Below, one piece after another: positions 48,778 to 57,501 of a stretch of 64,000 bases of DNA. The DNA is from Insolitispirillum peregrinum. GTDB lineage: Bacteria; Pseudomonadota; Alphaproteobacteria; Rhodospirillales; Rhodospirillaceae. A model generated the notes under the pieces. That model was not told the DNA's origin. It saw only the letters and a program-made list of their open reading frames with translations, and ran no database searches. How positions within the stretch are numbered: the stretch's first letter is position 1; each line of letters begins with the position of its first letter. Position numbers and translations under genes: made by a program. The DNA lies in the NCBI RefSeq assembly GCF_042665255.1, contig NZ_JBHTCD010000011.1. One strand, given 5' to 3'.

Positions 48778-51621
48778 ATGTTTCGCTCCAGGCTGTTTTT
48801 GCGCACCTTTTCGGCGTTGGTGGCAGGCATCATTTCGATGGCGGCGGCGATCTATCTGTTTTCGGTGCCACTGATTCAGGAAACGGCCTATGACATTGAA
48901 CTGAATGCCAGCCAGACCATCCTCGATAACGTGTTCGAGATGGCGAGCAAGATTCAGTTCAACCTCGAAGCCCATCGGGCGCTGGCGCTGGAAGGCCACA
49001 AGCGGCAACTGAAGAACATCGTCTCGATGGCCACCGGCTATGTGGCGTTCAATGACAACCGCGCCAAAAACGGCGAAATTTCCTACGCCGAAGCGCGCCG
49101 CCTGATGCTGGAGGGCTTGCGGACCTTCACCTATGGCAACAACGACTATGTGTGGGTGATGGACTACAAGGCCCGGCTGCTGTCGCACCCGGACCCGCAG
49201 TTTCAGGACGTGGACGGCACAAAGATCACCGACAGCCAGGGTAAAACGTTCCTGCCCGAAATCGTTGCCATCGCCCAGCGGGACGGCGAGGGCTATTACA
49301 CCTACCCGTGGAGCCGTCTGGGGCGCAAGACCCCCAGCCAAAAGCTGTCCTATTTCCGCAATCTGCCCGACTACGGCCTGATCATCGGCAGCGGTGTCTA
49401 TCTGGATGACGTTGAAGAAGAAGTGGCGCAGCGCAAGGCGGCGGCCATCGAAGACTTGCGGCAGGCGTTGCGCAACATCCGCATCGCCCGCACCGGCTAT
49501 ATCTATATTTTTGACGCCTCGGACCACATGCTGATCCATCCGAGCGCCAATCTGGAAAACACCCTGTTCGGCAGCTTGCCCAATCCGGTTTCCGGCCAGT
49601 CGATCGCCAAGGAACTGCGCGAGGCTGCCGCCAGCAATAAACCATTGTATTACAAATGGGACAAGCCGACCGATCAGGGTAATTACGTCTATGAAAAACT
49701 GTCGTGGGTGCGGCATTTCGAGGGTTTTGACTGGTACATTGCCTCGTCGGTCTATACCGAAGAATTGCGGCGCAGTTCTGATATTCTGGGTGATCGCATC
49801 CTGAAAATCTCCATTGCGGTGCTTTTGCTGGCCAGCCTGTCCGGCTATTGGGCGGTGCGCACGCTGGTGCGGCCGCTGAACCAGTTGGCCGCTACGGCAA
49901 TGCGTGTGCGTTCGGGCGATCTGTCGGCGACCAGCGGCATTCGGCGGGATGATGAAATCGGGGTGCTGGCGGCGGCGTTTGACGGCATGATCGGACGATT
50001 GCGGGCCAGTATCACCGTGCTGGACAGCCATGTCCGGTCGCGGACGGTCGAGCTGGAGAGCGCACAGGCGGCCCTGACCGAAATCGAAGCCCGTCAGCGC
50101 CTGATCCTGAATGCCATTCCGGCGGCCATTGCCTACATCGACCAGCAGCAACTGGTGCGTTTTGCCAATGCCCGCTGGATACAGCTGGTGCGGGGAACCC
50201 ACAGCGATCCGAACGGTGTGCTGGGGTTGCCGTTGGCCGATTGCATGGGGCGCAGTGCCTATGCGGTGGTTGGGCCGCAGGTGGAAAAGACGCTGGCTGG
50301 GCATCAGACGACCTTTGAATATGCCTATGTGTCACCCGCAGGCACCCCGACGGTGATCAAGACCACCCTGATCCCGGAATTCGGTCCCGATGGCGAGGCG
50401 GTGGCTTTGTTCGTCCTGTCGCTGGACATCACCGACGAAAAGGAAACCGAGCGCCATTTGCTGGAGGCTCAACGCCTGAAAGCGGTCGGGCAGTTGTCCG
50501 GTGGGTTGGCGCATGATTTCAATAATTTGTTGTCAATCGTGATCGGCAACCTGTCGGCAGCCCGCGACAAGTTTGCCACGGTCGAGGGATTGACCCCCTA
50601 CCTCGAGCCATCCTTGCGGGCGGCCTATCGCGGGGCGGACATCACCAACCGCCTGCTGGCCTTTGCCCGCCAGCAACCGCTGGCCCCGTCGGCGGTTGAT
50701 GTCTGCGCTTTGGTCCGCGAGGCCGAACTGTTGTTGCGCCGCTCGATGCCGCCGGGGATCACCATTGATGTCGGCAGCGATGAGTGCGCCTGCCATGCCT
50801 TTGTTGATCAGGGGCAACTGACCAACGCGGTGGTCAATCTGGCCTTTAACGCCCGTGATGCCATGCCAAAGGGTGGCACGCTGTCGATCAGTGTGCAGGC
50901 ACGCCATTATCAAAAGGCCATGCCCTTTGACGAGCCGGTGCCGCCGGGGCTGTACGCCGAAATCCGCATTGCTGACACCGGGCAGGGATTTGCCCCCGAG
51001 GTGCTGGCGCGGGCCTTCGAGCCGTTCTTTACCACCAAGGCGCAAGGCTCCGGGCTGGGGCTGAGCATGGTCTATGGTTTTGTGAAGCAGTCACGCGGCT
51101 TTATTCGGATTGCCAGCCAGCCCGAGCAGGGCACCATCATCACCATCCTGCTCCCGGCGGCTGAAAAGGTGGAGGAGGCTGCTACGGCAGCTTTGCCCGC
51201 GCCCGAGGCAATCCAGTGGCAGGGTGAGCTGGTGTTGCTGGTCGAGGACAACGAAGACGTTCGTCACATGATTCGCGGGCAGTTGACTGATCAGGGGCTG
51301 GCGGTGCTGGAAGCCTCCAGTGGTGATGAAGCCGCCGAGCTGCTGGAAGCGGTTCCCGATATTGCGCTGGTGGTGTCTGACGTGCTGATGCCCGGCAACC
51401 TCAGCGGGATTGATCTGGCGCGGCGGGTTCGTCGCTATCATCCGGCGGTGGGCATTGTCCTGCTGAGCGGCTTTGCGCTGGAGGCCGGAGAGTGGCCCCG
51501 TGAACTGGCCGATGTGCCGCTGTTGCGCAAGCCGTGGCAGCCGCAACAGTTGTTGCAAGCTCTGGCCGGAACCCGCCGCGACGGTGGTGAACCACCGCCG
51601 GTATTGTCAGATCAAATATAA
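48778..51621 (+). CDS. membrane hybrid histidine kinase (Cache-HAMP-PAS-HisKA-HATPase-REC)
   Basis: A 947-aa sensor kinase. TM1 (about 8-30) is followed by a large periplasmic double-Cache sensor (about 32-335; two similar segments ending YGLIIGSGVYLDD and FDWYIASSVYTEE). TM2 spans about 341-362, then HAMP (RPLNQLAATAMRVRSGDLSA), PAS (about 440-555), and HisKA with the phospho-His H579 in LAHDFNNLLSIVIGN. The HATPase follows (NLAFNARDAMP; GSGLGLSMVYGFVKQS), then a C-terminal receiver with D868 in VVSDVLMPG. HDFNNLL is the form seen in kinases of the HPK4 group. The Cache type often binds small organic acids or amino acids. It is probably paired with the OmpR-type regulator that starts 90 bp downstream. 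Confidence 0.93.
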   Translation: MFRSRLFLRTFSALVAGIISMAAAIYLFSVPLIQETAYDIELNASQTILDNVFEMASKIQFNLEAHRALALEGHKRQLKNIVSMATGYVAFNDNRAKNGEISYAEARRLMLEGLRTFTYGNNDYVWVMDYKARLLSHPDPQFQDVDGTKITDSQGKTFLPEIVAIAQRDGEGYYTYPWSRLGRKTPSQKLSYFRNLPDYGLIIGSGVYLDDVEEEVAQRKAAAIEDLRQALRNIRIARTGYIYIFDASDHMLIHPSANLENTLFGSLPNPVSGQSIAKELREAAASNKPLYYKWDKPTDQGNYVYEKLSWVRHFEGFDWYIASSVYTEELRRSSDILGDRILKISIAVLLLASLSGYWAVRTLVRPLNQLAATAMRVRSGDLSATSGIRRDDEIGVLAAAFDGMIGRLRASITVLDSHVRSRTVELESAQAALTEIEARQRLILNAIPAAIAYIDQQQLVRFANARWIQLVRGTHSDPNGVLGLPLADCMGRSAYAVVGPQVEKTLAGHQTTFEYAYVSPAGTPTVIKTTLIPEFGPDGEAVALFVLSLDITDEKETERHLLEAQRLKAVGQLSGGLAHDFNNLLSIVIGNLSAARDKFATVEGLTPYLEPSLRAAYRGADITNRLLAFARQQPLAPSAVDVCALVREAELLLRRSMPPGITIDVGSDECACHAFVDQGQLTNAVVNLAFNARDAMPKGGTLSISVQARHYQKAMPFDEPVPPGLYAEIRIADTGQGFAPEVLARAFEPFFTTKAQGSGLGLSMVYGFVKQSRGFIRIASQPEQGTIITILLPAAEKVEEAATAALPAPEAIQWQGELVLLVEDNEDVRHMIRGQLTDQGLAVLEASSGDEAAELLEAVPDIALVVSDVLMPGNLSGIDLARRVRRYHPAVGIVLLSGFALEAGEWPRELADVPLLRKPWQPQQLLQALAGTRRDGGEPPPVLSDQI

Positions 51622-51711
51622 GCCATCACTTGAACAACTGGCCGCCGGGTCGCACAATGGCCCGATCAACCCGCCCGGATGAGGTGGGAAATACGGCAAG
51701 GGAGGGCGAGT

Positions 51712-52464
51712 GTGCTCAGGGACAAGCGCATCTATGTGGTGGAAGATCAGCCAGACCTGCGAACGCTGGTCGCGTCTGTGCTGACGGAATACGGCTATCA
51801 GGTCACCGGCTATGCGACCGGGCGCGAGGCGCTGGCCGCGATTGCCTCCGAGCCGCCTGATTTGTGTCTGGTTGATCTGGGCTTGCCGGATATGGATGGT
51901 ATGGCGGTCATCCGCCGCCTGCACGACGACCGCCCGTTTGGCCTGATCATCCTGACCGGGCGCGGGGGAGTTTCTGACCGGGTGCTGGGGCTGGAGCTGG
52001 GCGCTGATGACTACATCGTCAAGCCGTTCGAGCCGCGCGAACTGGTGGCGCGGGTCAGCAGTGTGTTGCGTCGAACCGGGCAACTGGCGGCGCTGAGCGC
52101 CCTGTCGGTGACACAGGCGCAGGATGCCGAACTGGCGCCGACGGCCCGCTTTGCCGACTGGTGCTATGACAGTGGCAGCCTGACGCTGATCCGGGGCGAC
52201 GGGGCGCAGGAACGCCTCAGCCGGGCCGAGGCCGACATGCTGGCGACCTTCCTGCGCTCCCCCAAACGGGTGCTGTCGCGCGAACAGTTGCAGGGCGATT
52301 GCCCGGACAGTGACGATATCGCCTTTGACCGCGCCATTGACGTGCGCGTTTCCCGCCTGCGTAAAAAGCTGGGCGATGACCCGCGCAGCCCGCGCCTGAT
52401 CAAGACCGTCTACGGGGCAGGGTACCTGTTTGCCAGTGACATCGCCTGGAGTGGGCGGCGGTAA
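51712..52464 (+). CDS. OmpR/PhoB-type response regulator
   Basis: A two-component transcription factor, 250 aa from the GTG at 51712, which has GGAGG 6 bases upstream; an upstream ATG at 51679 is less likely. The receiver has the acidic pocket VVEDQPD, phospho-acceptor D55 in LCLVDLGLPDMDG, and LGADDYIVKPFEPREL with the conserved Lys. The winged helix is LSRAEADMLATFLRSPKRVLSREQL and then IDVRVSRLRKKLGDDPRSPRLIKTVYGAGYLF, complete. It follows the hybrid kinase in the same orientation, so they likely form one system. Targets are unknown. Confidence 0.94.
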   Translation: MLRDKRIYVVEDQPDLRTLVASVLTEYGYQVTGYATGREALAAIASEPPDLCLVDLGLPDMDGMAVIRRLHDDRPFGLIILTGRGGVSDRVLGLELGADDYIVKPFEPRELVARVSSVLRRTGQLAALSALSVTQAQDAELAPTARFADWCYDSGSLTLIRGDGAQERLSRAEADMLATFLRSPKRVLSREQLQGDCPDSDDIAFDRAIDVRVSRLRKKLGDDPRSPRLIKTVYGAGYLFASDIAWSGRR

Positions 52465-52583
52465 GGTGGGGGAGGTCGACGGCGCTGATTTTACCGTTGT
52501 AATCGTGGCTACCGCTATCGACTTCTCCGATATTTAATCGCTATGATACTCGCATAAGAGGCTATGGTGATGGTGGGGCTTTT

Positions 52584-53018
52584 ATGGCTGATTGGCGTTC
52601 CAAAGGATTTGAGAAAATTTCCAGTGTCGTCGGTACAACCAAAAAAGTTGTGGGCACAACAAAGGACGTCATTGATACAACCAAAGATATTGTTGGTGCG
52701 ACAAGAAAGCGTGGGCAGGATCTTGGCGATGTAGCAAGACGTGCTGGGCAGGGCATTTCTGAGAAGGCATCCAAGGTCTCTGAGATTTTGTCAAATGCTG
52801 TTGAAGAGTACACTCCTGAAATAGTGCGTGATGCCAGCGGGCGAGTGTCTGAGAGAATTGATATTTTAACCGGCAATGCTCTTTTGGATATGGTGCAGGA
52901 TATGCTTTTTCTGCAAGAGCAATATAACGATGTCCTCGCCGCAAAATTGGAAGAAGCCTTGACGCGTATTGAGATTTTGGAAGCTGCTTTGGCTCAGAAA
53001 AAAGGGGATCCAGAATGA
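52584..53018 (+). CDS. hypothetical heptad-repeat amphipathic/coiled-coil protein
   Basis: I do not recognise this 144-aa protein. Residues 15-42 are four near-perfect heptads (VVGTTKK, VVGTTKD, VIDTTKD, IVGATRK), giving an amphipathic helix with a small-residue face. A second helical part (about 95-140: LDMVQDMLFLQEQYNDVLAAKLEEALTRIEIL) has coiled-coil character. No signal peptide or catalytic motif is seen. Base composition is clearly lower in GC than in the flanking genes. Its last four bases overlap the start of the next gene (ATGA), so the pair is a coupled two-gene unit. The repeats resemble membrane-binding or apolipoprotein-like helices; function is unknown. Confidence 0.75.
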   Translation: MADWRSKGFEKISSVVGTTKKVVGTTKDVIDTTKDIVGATRKRGQDLGDVARRAGQGISEKASKVSEILSNAVEEYTPEIVRDASGRVSERIDILTGNALLDMVQDMLFLQEQYNDVLAAKLEEALTRIEILEAALAQKKGDPE

Positions 53019-54055
53019 ATATTACGGCCTTTTGCGACAAATATGCCGCCGACCGCAGGCCAATCGGTGAGGTCGTCGCTCGCTGGAAACAACAAGAATT
53101 GGCAAGAGATCTCGACATGTTAGCCTTTGCGGGAGTGATCTCTGCCGATGGACTGCTTGGGGATGGTTTGCTTGACCGTATCTCTGACCCTCTCAGCGAG
53201 GGGATGCAAAACCTGATGAGGCGAGTGGAAACAGTAGGAGATGCTCGCTCTGTTCTGCGTGAAGCCTTGGAAAAAGGTGACGCCAGTGTGCAAGGTTTTG
53301 TCAGCAAGATTAAGGGGCAGATCGGCGAAGACACATTTATCAAAGCATCAGGTGAGCACGCTCGACTTGCATCATCGGGTAGCCAAGAGGCGTGGGACGT
53401 GGCCATAGATCATGGTGATGTGACCCAGTACGTGCAGGTCAAGCTCTACAAAGACGCGAATGCTGTTATTGATAAAATGTGCGAGGTCCAAGGTAAGGTT
53501 GCAGCGGGGACAATTTGTGATGGCGTGACCCCGGTCGATCATATCGACTTTGCTGTTCCTTATGATATTGCCGATGCCGTGCAAGCCAAGATGGCAGCTC
53601 TTCCTGAATTGGCGGATATGCAGGTAATCCCCATCCAACTGACAGCTAACGAAGCGGCCTCGATGGTTACCGATGGTCTTGACGCCCTGGGGCCTCATGC
53701 CATGGGGCATTTCTTTGGCGAACTGTTGCAGGGTACGGCCTCTGCTGCCGCAATTCACGCCATGATCAGCGCTGTGATGATCTGGCGTGGGAAGGCAAAA
53801 GCAGAAGAGGCTGCCGCTGACGTTTTGCAAGGCGTTGCCATTAGTGCCGTGGCCTATGCCGCTGGATTGGGGGTGGAGATGGCCTTGGACCGGTCACTGG
53901 ATCTCCTTTTGACGCCAATGTCGGTGGGAACCGGAATTATTGTCCGCCTATACCTGAAACGTACCCTACATGGCCGGGTGGCAGCGCATAAACGGTTTGA
54001 ACTGAATAACCGAATTATGAGGGAGAGAGTGACAAGTTATAAATCCATGGGTTGA
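53015..54055 (+). CDS. hypothetical protein, putative PD-(D/E)XK-like domain plus C-terminal membrane helices
   Basis: A 346-aa protein of unknown function, translated together with the preceding gene. Residues about 90-215 contain E105, AWDVAIDHG with D128, and YVQVKLYKD with Q141 and K143: the E...D...(Q/E)xK arrangement of the PD-(D/E)XK nuclease fold, with Gln in place of Glu as in some Mrr-like enzymes. The later VDHIDFAVPYDIAD fits a following strand. Residues about 233-257, 270-290 and 296-313 are hydrophobic and could be membrane helices or glycine-zipper-like, and the end is basic (KRTLHGRVAAHKRFELNNR). GC is lower than in neighbours, suggesting transfer. The nuclease reading is tentative; a defence or toxin role is speculation. 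Confidence 0.65.
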   Translation: MNITAFCDKYAADRRPIGEVVARWKQQELARDLDMLAFAGVISADGLLGDGLLDRISDPLSEGMQNLMRRVETVGDARSVLREALEKGDASVQGFVSKIKGQIGEDTFIKASGEHARLASSGSQEAWDVAIDHGDVTQYVQVKLYKDANAVIDKMCEVQGKVAAGTICDGVTPVDHIDFAVPYDIADAVQAKMAALPELADMQVIPIQLTANEAASMVTDGLDALGPHAMGHFFGELLQGTASAAAIHAMISAVMIWRGKAKAEEAAADVLQGVAISAVAYAAGLGVEMALDRSLDLLLTPMSVGTGIIVRLYLKRTLHGRVAAHKRFELNNRIMRERVTSYKSMG

Positions 54056-54220
54056 AGGAGAGCGGCAGAGTGCCTTCCTGTTCAGGGTTTGTGATAACCA
54101 CCCCCCTGTTACAATTGGTTACAGTGTGCAGAAACTTCTGCAAAAGTCCTGCGTTACAGTGCTTTCCAAGCCACCGCACACGGCACAAGCCGGGCGGACA
54201 GAGATTTGGGAGACGCCTGT

Positions 54221-55891
54221 ATGCCATCCGCCCCTGATGACCGTGACCTCACCGTGTCGGTTTACGACCGGGACCTTGGCAAGAACGAAGCCAACTATGT
54301 CGCCCTGTCGCCGCTGACCTTTCTGGAGCGGTCGGCCAGTGTGTACCCGGACCGGGTGGCGCTGATCCATGGCGCAGTCCGCCGGACGTGGCGCGAGACC
54401 TATCAGCGGTGCCAGCACCTGGCCGCCGGGCTGGTGGCGCAGGGGGTCGGGCCGGATGAAACAGTGGCCGTGCTGGCGGCCAACACGCCGGAACTGTTCG
54501 AGGCCCATTTCGGGGTGCCGATGGCCGGTGCGGTGCTGAATGCGATCAACACCCGCCTCGACGGTGAAGCGATTGCCTTTATCCTGAACCACGCCGAAGC
54601 CCGTATCCTGCTGGTGGACCGCGAATTTTCGGCAGTGGCTGAACAGGCGCTGGAGCTGGTCGAGCGTGACATGCTGGTGGTCGATATCGACGACCCGTCC
54701 TTTGACGGCGGCCACCGCATCGGCGCGATGACCTACGAAGAATTGCTGACCCGTGGCGCGGCAGATTTCCGCTGGCAGGCCCCGATGGACGAGTGGAAAG
54801 CCATTGCGCTGAACTATACCTCGGGCACCACCGGTAACCCCAAGGGGGTGGTGTATCATCATCGCGGTGCCTACCTGAACGCGGTGTCGAACGCCCTGTC
54901 GTGGCATTTGCCGGACGGAGCGATCTATCTGTGGACGTTGCCGATGTTCCACTGCAATGGTTGGTGCTTCCCGTGGACGATGGCGGTGGTGGCGGGGACG
55001 TCGGTCTGCCTGCGTCATGTGCGGGTCGAGCCGATCCTGAACGCCATCCGCGACGAGAAAGTCGGCTATTTCTGCGGTGCGCCGATTGTGCTCAACATGC
55101 TGAACAATGCCCCGGAGGCGTTGAAGGCCGGGATTTCGCATCCGGTGAAGGTGATGACCGCCGGGGCGGCACCTCCGGCGGCGGTGATTGCCGGCATGGA
55201 GCGGATGAACTTTGAAGTCAGCCATGTTTATGGCCTGACCGAAGTCTATGGCCCGGTGACGGTCTGCGTCTGGCGCGACGAGTGGAACGACAAATCGCTG
55301 GACGAAAAGGCGCAGTTGAAAGCCCGTCAGGGCGTGCGCGGTCCGATGCTGGAAGCGGTGATGGTGGCCGATCCCCAGACCTTGCAGCCGGTACCGCAGG
55401 ATGGCCAGACGATGGGCGAAATCTTCATGCGCGGCAACAACGTCATGAAGGGCTACCTCAAGAACCCCAAGGCCACCGCCGAAGCCTTTGAGGGCGGCTG
55501 GTTCCATACCGGCGACCTCGCGTGCTGGCACCCCGACGGCTATGTCGAAATCAAGGACCGTTCCAAGGACATCATCATCTCGGGCGGGGAAAACATCTCG
55601 TCGATCGAGGTCGAAGACATCCTCTATCGCCACCCGGCGGTGCTGGAAGCTGCCGTGGTTGCCCGCCCTGACGACAAGTGGGGCGAAACGCCATGCGCCT
55701 TTGTCACCCTGAAAGAGGGCGTCAGCGATGTGGACGAAGCCGCCATCATCGCCTGGTGCCGGGCGCACATGGCACACTTCAAGACACCACGGACGGTGAT
55801 CTTCGGGCCGTTGCCGAAAACCTCAACCGGCAAGATCCAGAAATACGTCCTGCGCAGCAAGGCACGGCAGGACGATCTGACCGAAGCCTGA
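54221..55891 (+). CDS. AMP-dependent acyl-CoA synthetase (AlkK/DmdB-like)
   Basis: Activates a carboxylic acid to its CoA ester with ATP, 556 aa from the ATG at 54221 (GGGAG 8 bases upstream). ANL family motifs: YTSGTTGNPKGVVYHHRGAYLNA (P-loop), PMFHCNGWCFPWT (seen in AlkK, DmdB and related medium/short-chain ligases), HVYGLTEVYGP, GWFHTGDLACWHPDGYVEIKDRSKDIIISGGENIS and KTSTGKIQKYVLR with the adenylation Lys. It lies 85 bp before a Liv-type ABC operon and upstream of beta-oxidation genes, so it likely activates the transported compound. Substrate chain length is unknown. Confidence 0.93.
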   Translation: MPSAPDDRDLTVSVYDRDLGKNEANYVALSPLTFLERSASVYPDRVALIHGAVRRTWRETYQRCQHLAAGLVAQGVGPDETVAVLAANTPELFEAHFGVPMAGAVLNAINTRLDGEAIAFILNHAEARILLVDREFSAVAEQALELVERDMLVVDIDDPSFDGGHRIGAMTYEELLTRGAADFRWQAPMDEWKAIALNYTSGTTGNPKGVVYHHRGAYLNAVSNALSWHLPDGAIYLWTLPMFHCNGWCFPWTMAVVAGTSVCLRHVRVEPILNAIRDEKVGYFCGAPIVLNMLNNAPEALKAGISHPVKVMTAGAAPPAAVIAGMERMNFEVSHVYGLTEVYGPVTVCVWRDEWNDKSLDEKAQLKARQGVRGPMLEAVMVADPQTLQPVPQDGQTMGEIFMRGNNVMKGYLKNPKATAEAFEGGWFHTGDLACWHPDGYVEIKDRSKDIIISGGENISSIEVEDILYRHPAVLEAAVVARPDDKWGETPCAFVTLKEGVSDVDEAAIIAWCRAHMAHFKTPRTVIFGPLPKTSTGKIQKYVLRSKARQDDLTEA

Positions 55892-55976
55892 TGCATTCGG
55901 TGACTGCGCAATGGTCAGTATAAGACCGGCAGTTCCGCGTTCCATCCCATAAAAAACACCTCACAGGGAGGTCCAG

Positions 55977-56732
55977 ATGTCCGAGCACATTCTGGAAACG
56001 CAAAATCTCACCAAGGAGTTCAAGGGATTTGTTGCGGTCAGCAACGTGAACCTGTCGGTCAAGACCGGCCATATTCACGCCCTGATCGGCCCCAACGGGG
56101 CAGGCAAGTCCACCGTGTTCAATCTGGTGACCCGTTTCCTGACCGCAACCACCGGCAAGATCCTGTTCGAGGGTCGCGACATCACCAACACCAAACCGGC
56201 AGACATTGCCCGTCTGGGCATGGTCCGGTCGTTCCAGATTTCGGCGGTTTTCCCGCACATGAGTGTGCGTGAGAACGTGCGGGTGGCCCTGCAGCGGGCG
56301 ACCGGTTCGGCCTATCACTTCTGGAAAAGCGCGACCAGCCTGAACGAGCTGAACGCGCGGGCCGACGACCTGCTGGAACAGGTAGGTCTGCTCAGTCACG
56401 CCGACGCGCTGACCGTCGAGCTGCCCTATGGCCGCAAGCGGGCGCTGGAGCTGGCGACCACTCTCGCCCTTGATCCGCGCCTGATGCTGCTCGACGAGCC
56501 AACGCAGGGCATGGGGCACGAGGACGTTGGCCGGATCACCGATCTGATCCGCAAGGTATCGGCCAACCGCACCATCCTGATGGTGGAACACAACCTCAGC
56601 GTGGTGTCGCGGCTGTGTGACCGGATCACCGTTCTGCAACGCGGCGCGGTGTTGACCGAGGGCAATTACGAGCAGGTTTCTGCTGATCCGCAGGTGCGGG
56701 CGGCCTATCTGGGAGGAAGCCATGCAGCCTGA
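55977..56732 (+). CDS. livG: Liv-type ABC transporter ATP-binding protein LivG (second system)
   Basis: ATPase of the second HAAT importer, 251 aa. Walker A is GPNGAGKST near residue 38, and MVRSFQISAVFPHMSVRENV is the LivG Q-loop region. The signature position reads LPYGRKRALELATTLA, a shortened, non-canonical LSGGQ region common in LivG-like proteins. Walker B is LMLLDEPTQGMGHED, and the H-loop is MVEHNLSVVSRLCD. The ATG has GGGAGGTCC upstream. It overlaps the next livF by 11 bases. Confidence 0.93.
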   Translation: MSEHILETQNLTKEFKGFVAVSNVNLSVKTGHIHALIGPNGAGKSTVFNLVTRFLTATTGKILFEGRDITNTKPADIARLGMVRSFQISAVFPHMSVRENVRVALQRATGSAYHFWKSATSLNELNARADDLLEQVGLLSHADALTVELPYGRKRALELATTLALDPRLMLLDEPTQGMGHEDVGRITDLIRKVSANRTILMVEHNLSVVSRLCDRITVLQRGAVLTEGNYEQVSADPQVRAAYLGGSHAA

Positions 56733-57447
56733 ACTGTACGCCAGCCCGGACGAAGACCTGCGCATCACCGATCTGCATGCCTTTTACGGCGAAAGCCACA
56801 TCCTGCACGGGATCGACATCAGCCTGCGGCGGGGCGAACTGGTCACCCTGCTGGGCCGCAATGGTGCCGGGCGCACCACCACCCTGCGGGCAATCATGGG
56901 GCTGGTCAGCCGCCGCACCGGCTCGATCATGGTCAAGGGGCAGGAAACCATTGCCATGCCGACCCACCGGATTGCCCATCTGGGGATCGGCTATTGCCCG
57001 GAAGAGCGTGGCATCTATTCCAGCCTGAGCGTGGAAGAAAACCTGTTGCTGCCCCCCAAGGTCGCCAGCGGTGGCCTGACCGTCGAGCAGCTTTACGAGA
57101 TGTTCCCCAATCTGGCCGAACGCCGCAACAGCCGGGGCACCCAGTTGTCCGGCGGCGAGCAGCAGATGCTGGCGATGGCCCGTATCCTGCGCACCGGCGC
57201 TGATCTTTTGCTGCTGGACGAAATCACCGAGGGCCTCGCGCCGGTGATCGTCGAGCGGCTGGGCGAGGTTCTGACCCGGCTGAAGGGGATGGGCTATACC
57301 ATCGTCCTCGTCGAGCAGAACTTCCACTTCGCGGCCCCGCTGGCCGACCGCCACTATGTGGTGGAACACGGCCATGTGGTCGAAACGGTCCTGAAAGAAG
57401 AGCTGAAAGCCAAGACGGACCTGCTGAACAGCTATCTTAGCGTGTAG
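56722..57447 (+). CDS. livF: Liv-type ABC transporter ATP-binding protein LivF (second system)
   Basis: Second ATPase, 241 aa. The Walker A loop reads GRNGAGRTT at residues 45-53: the usual catalytic Lys is Arg (R51, codon CGC). The rest is normal: LSGGEQQMLAMARIL signature, LLLLDEITEGLAP Walker B (LDEITEGL as in this subfamily), and LVEQNFHFAAPLADR. I recall the same Arg variant in some other LivF-like proteins, so it may be a subfamily trait rather than a defect; ATPase activity might then rest mainly on LivG. The start overlaps livG by 11 bases. A small hairpin (AAGCCT/AGGCTT, 57460-57478) separates it from the binding-protein gene. Confidence 0.92.
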   Translation: MQPELYASPDEDLRITDLHAFYGESHILHGIDISLRRGELVTLLGRNGAGRTTTLRAIMGLVSRRTGSIMVKGQETIAMPTHRIAHLGIGYCPEERGIYSSLSVEENLLLPPKVASGGLTVEQLYEMFPNLAERRNSRGTQLSGGEQQMLAMARILRTGADLLLLDEITEGLAPVIVERLGEVLTRLKGMGYTIVLVEQNFHFAAPLADRHYVVEHGHVVETVLKEELKAKTDLLNSYLSV

Positions 57448-57501
57448 TCAGTATTCAAAAAGCCTGAACAGAAGGCTTGTCACTTAGGGAGTGATCGTTC
57501 C

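Noticed and set aside
54100..54165. Three GTTACA repeats before the acyl-CoA ligase gene
   Set aside because: Spacing is irregular and no palindrome or known regulator site fits; it may be chance in a short A/T-richer stretch.
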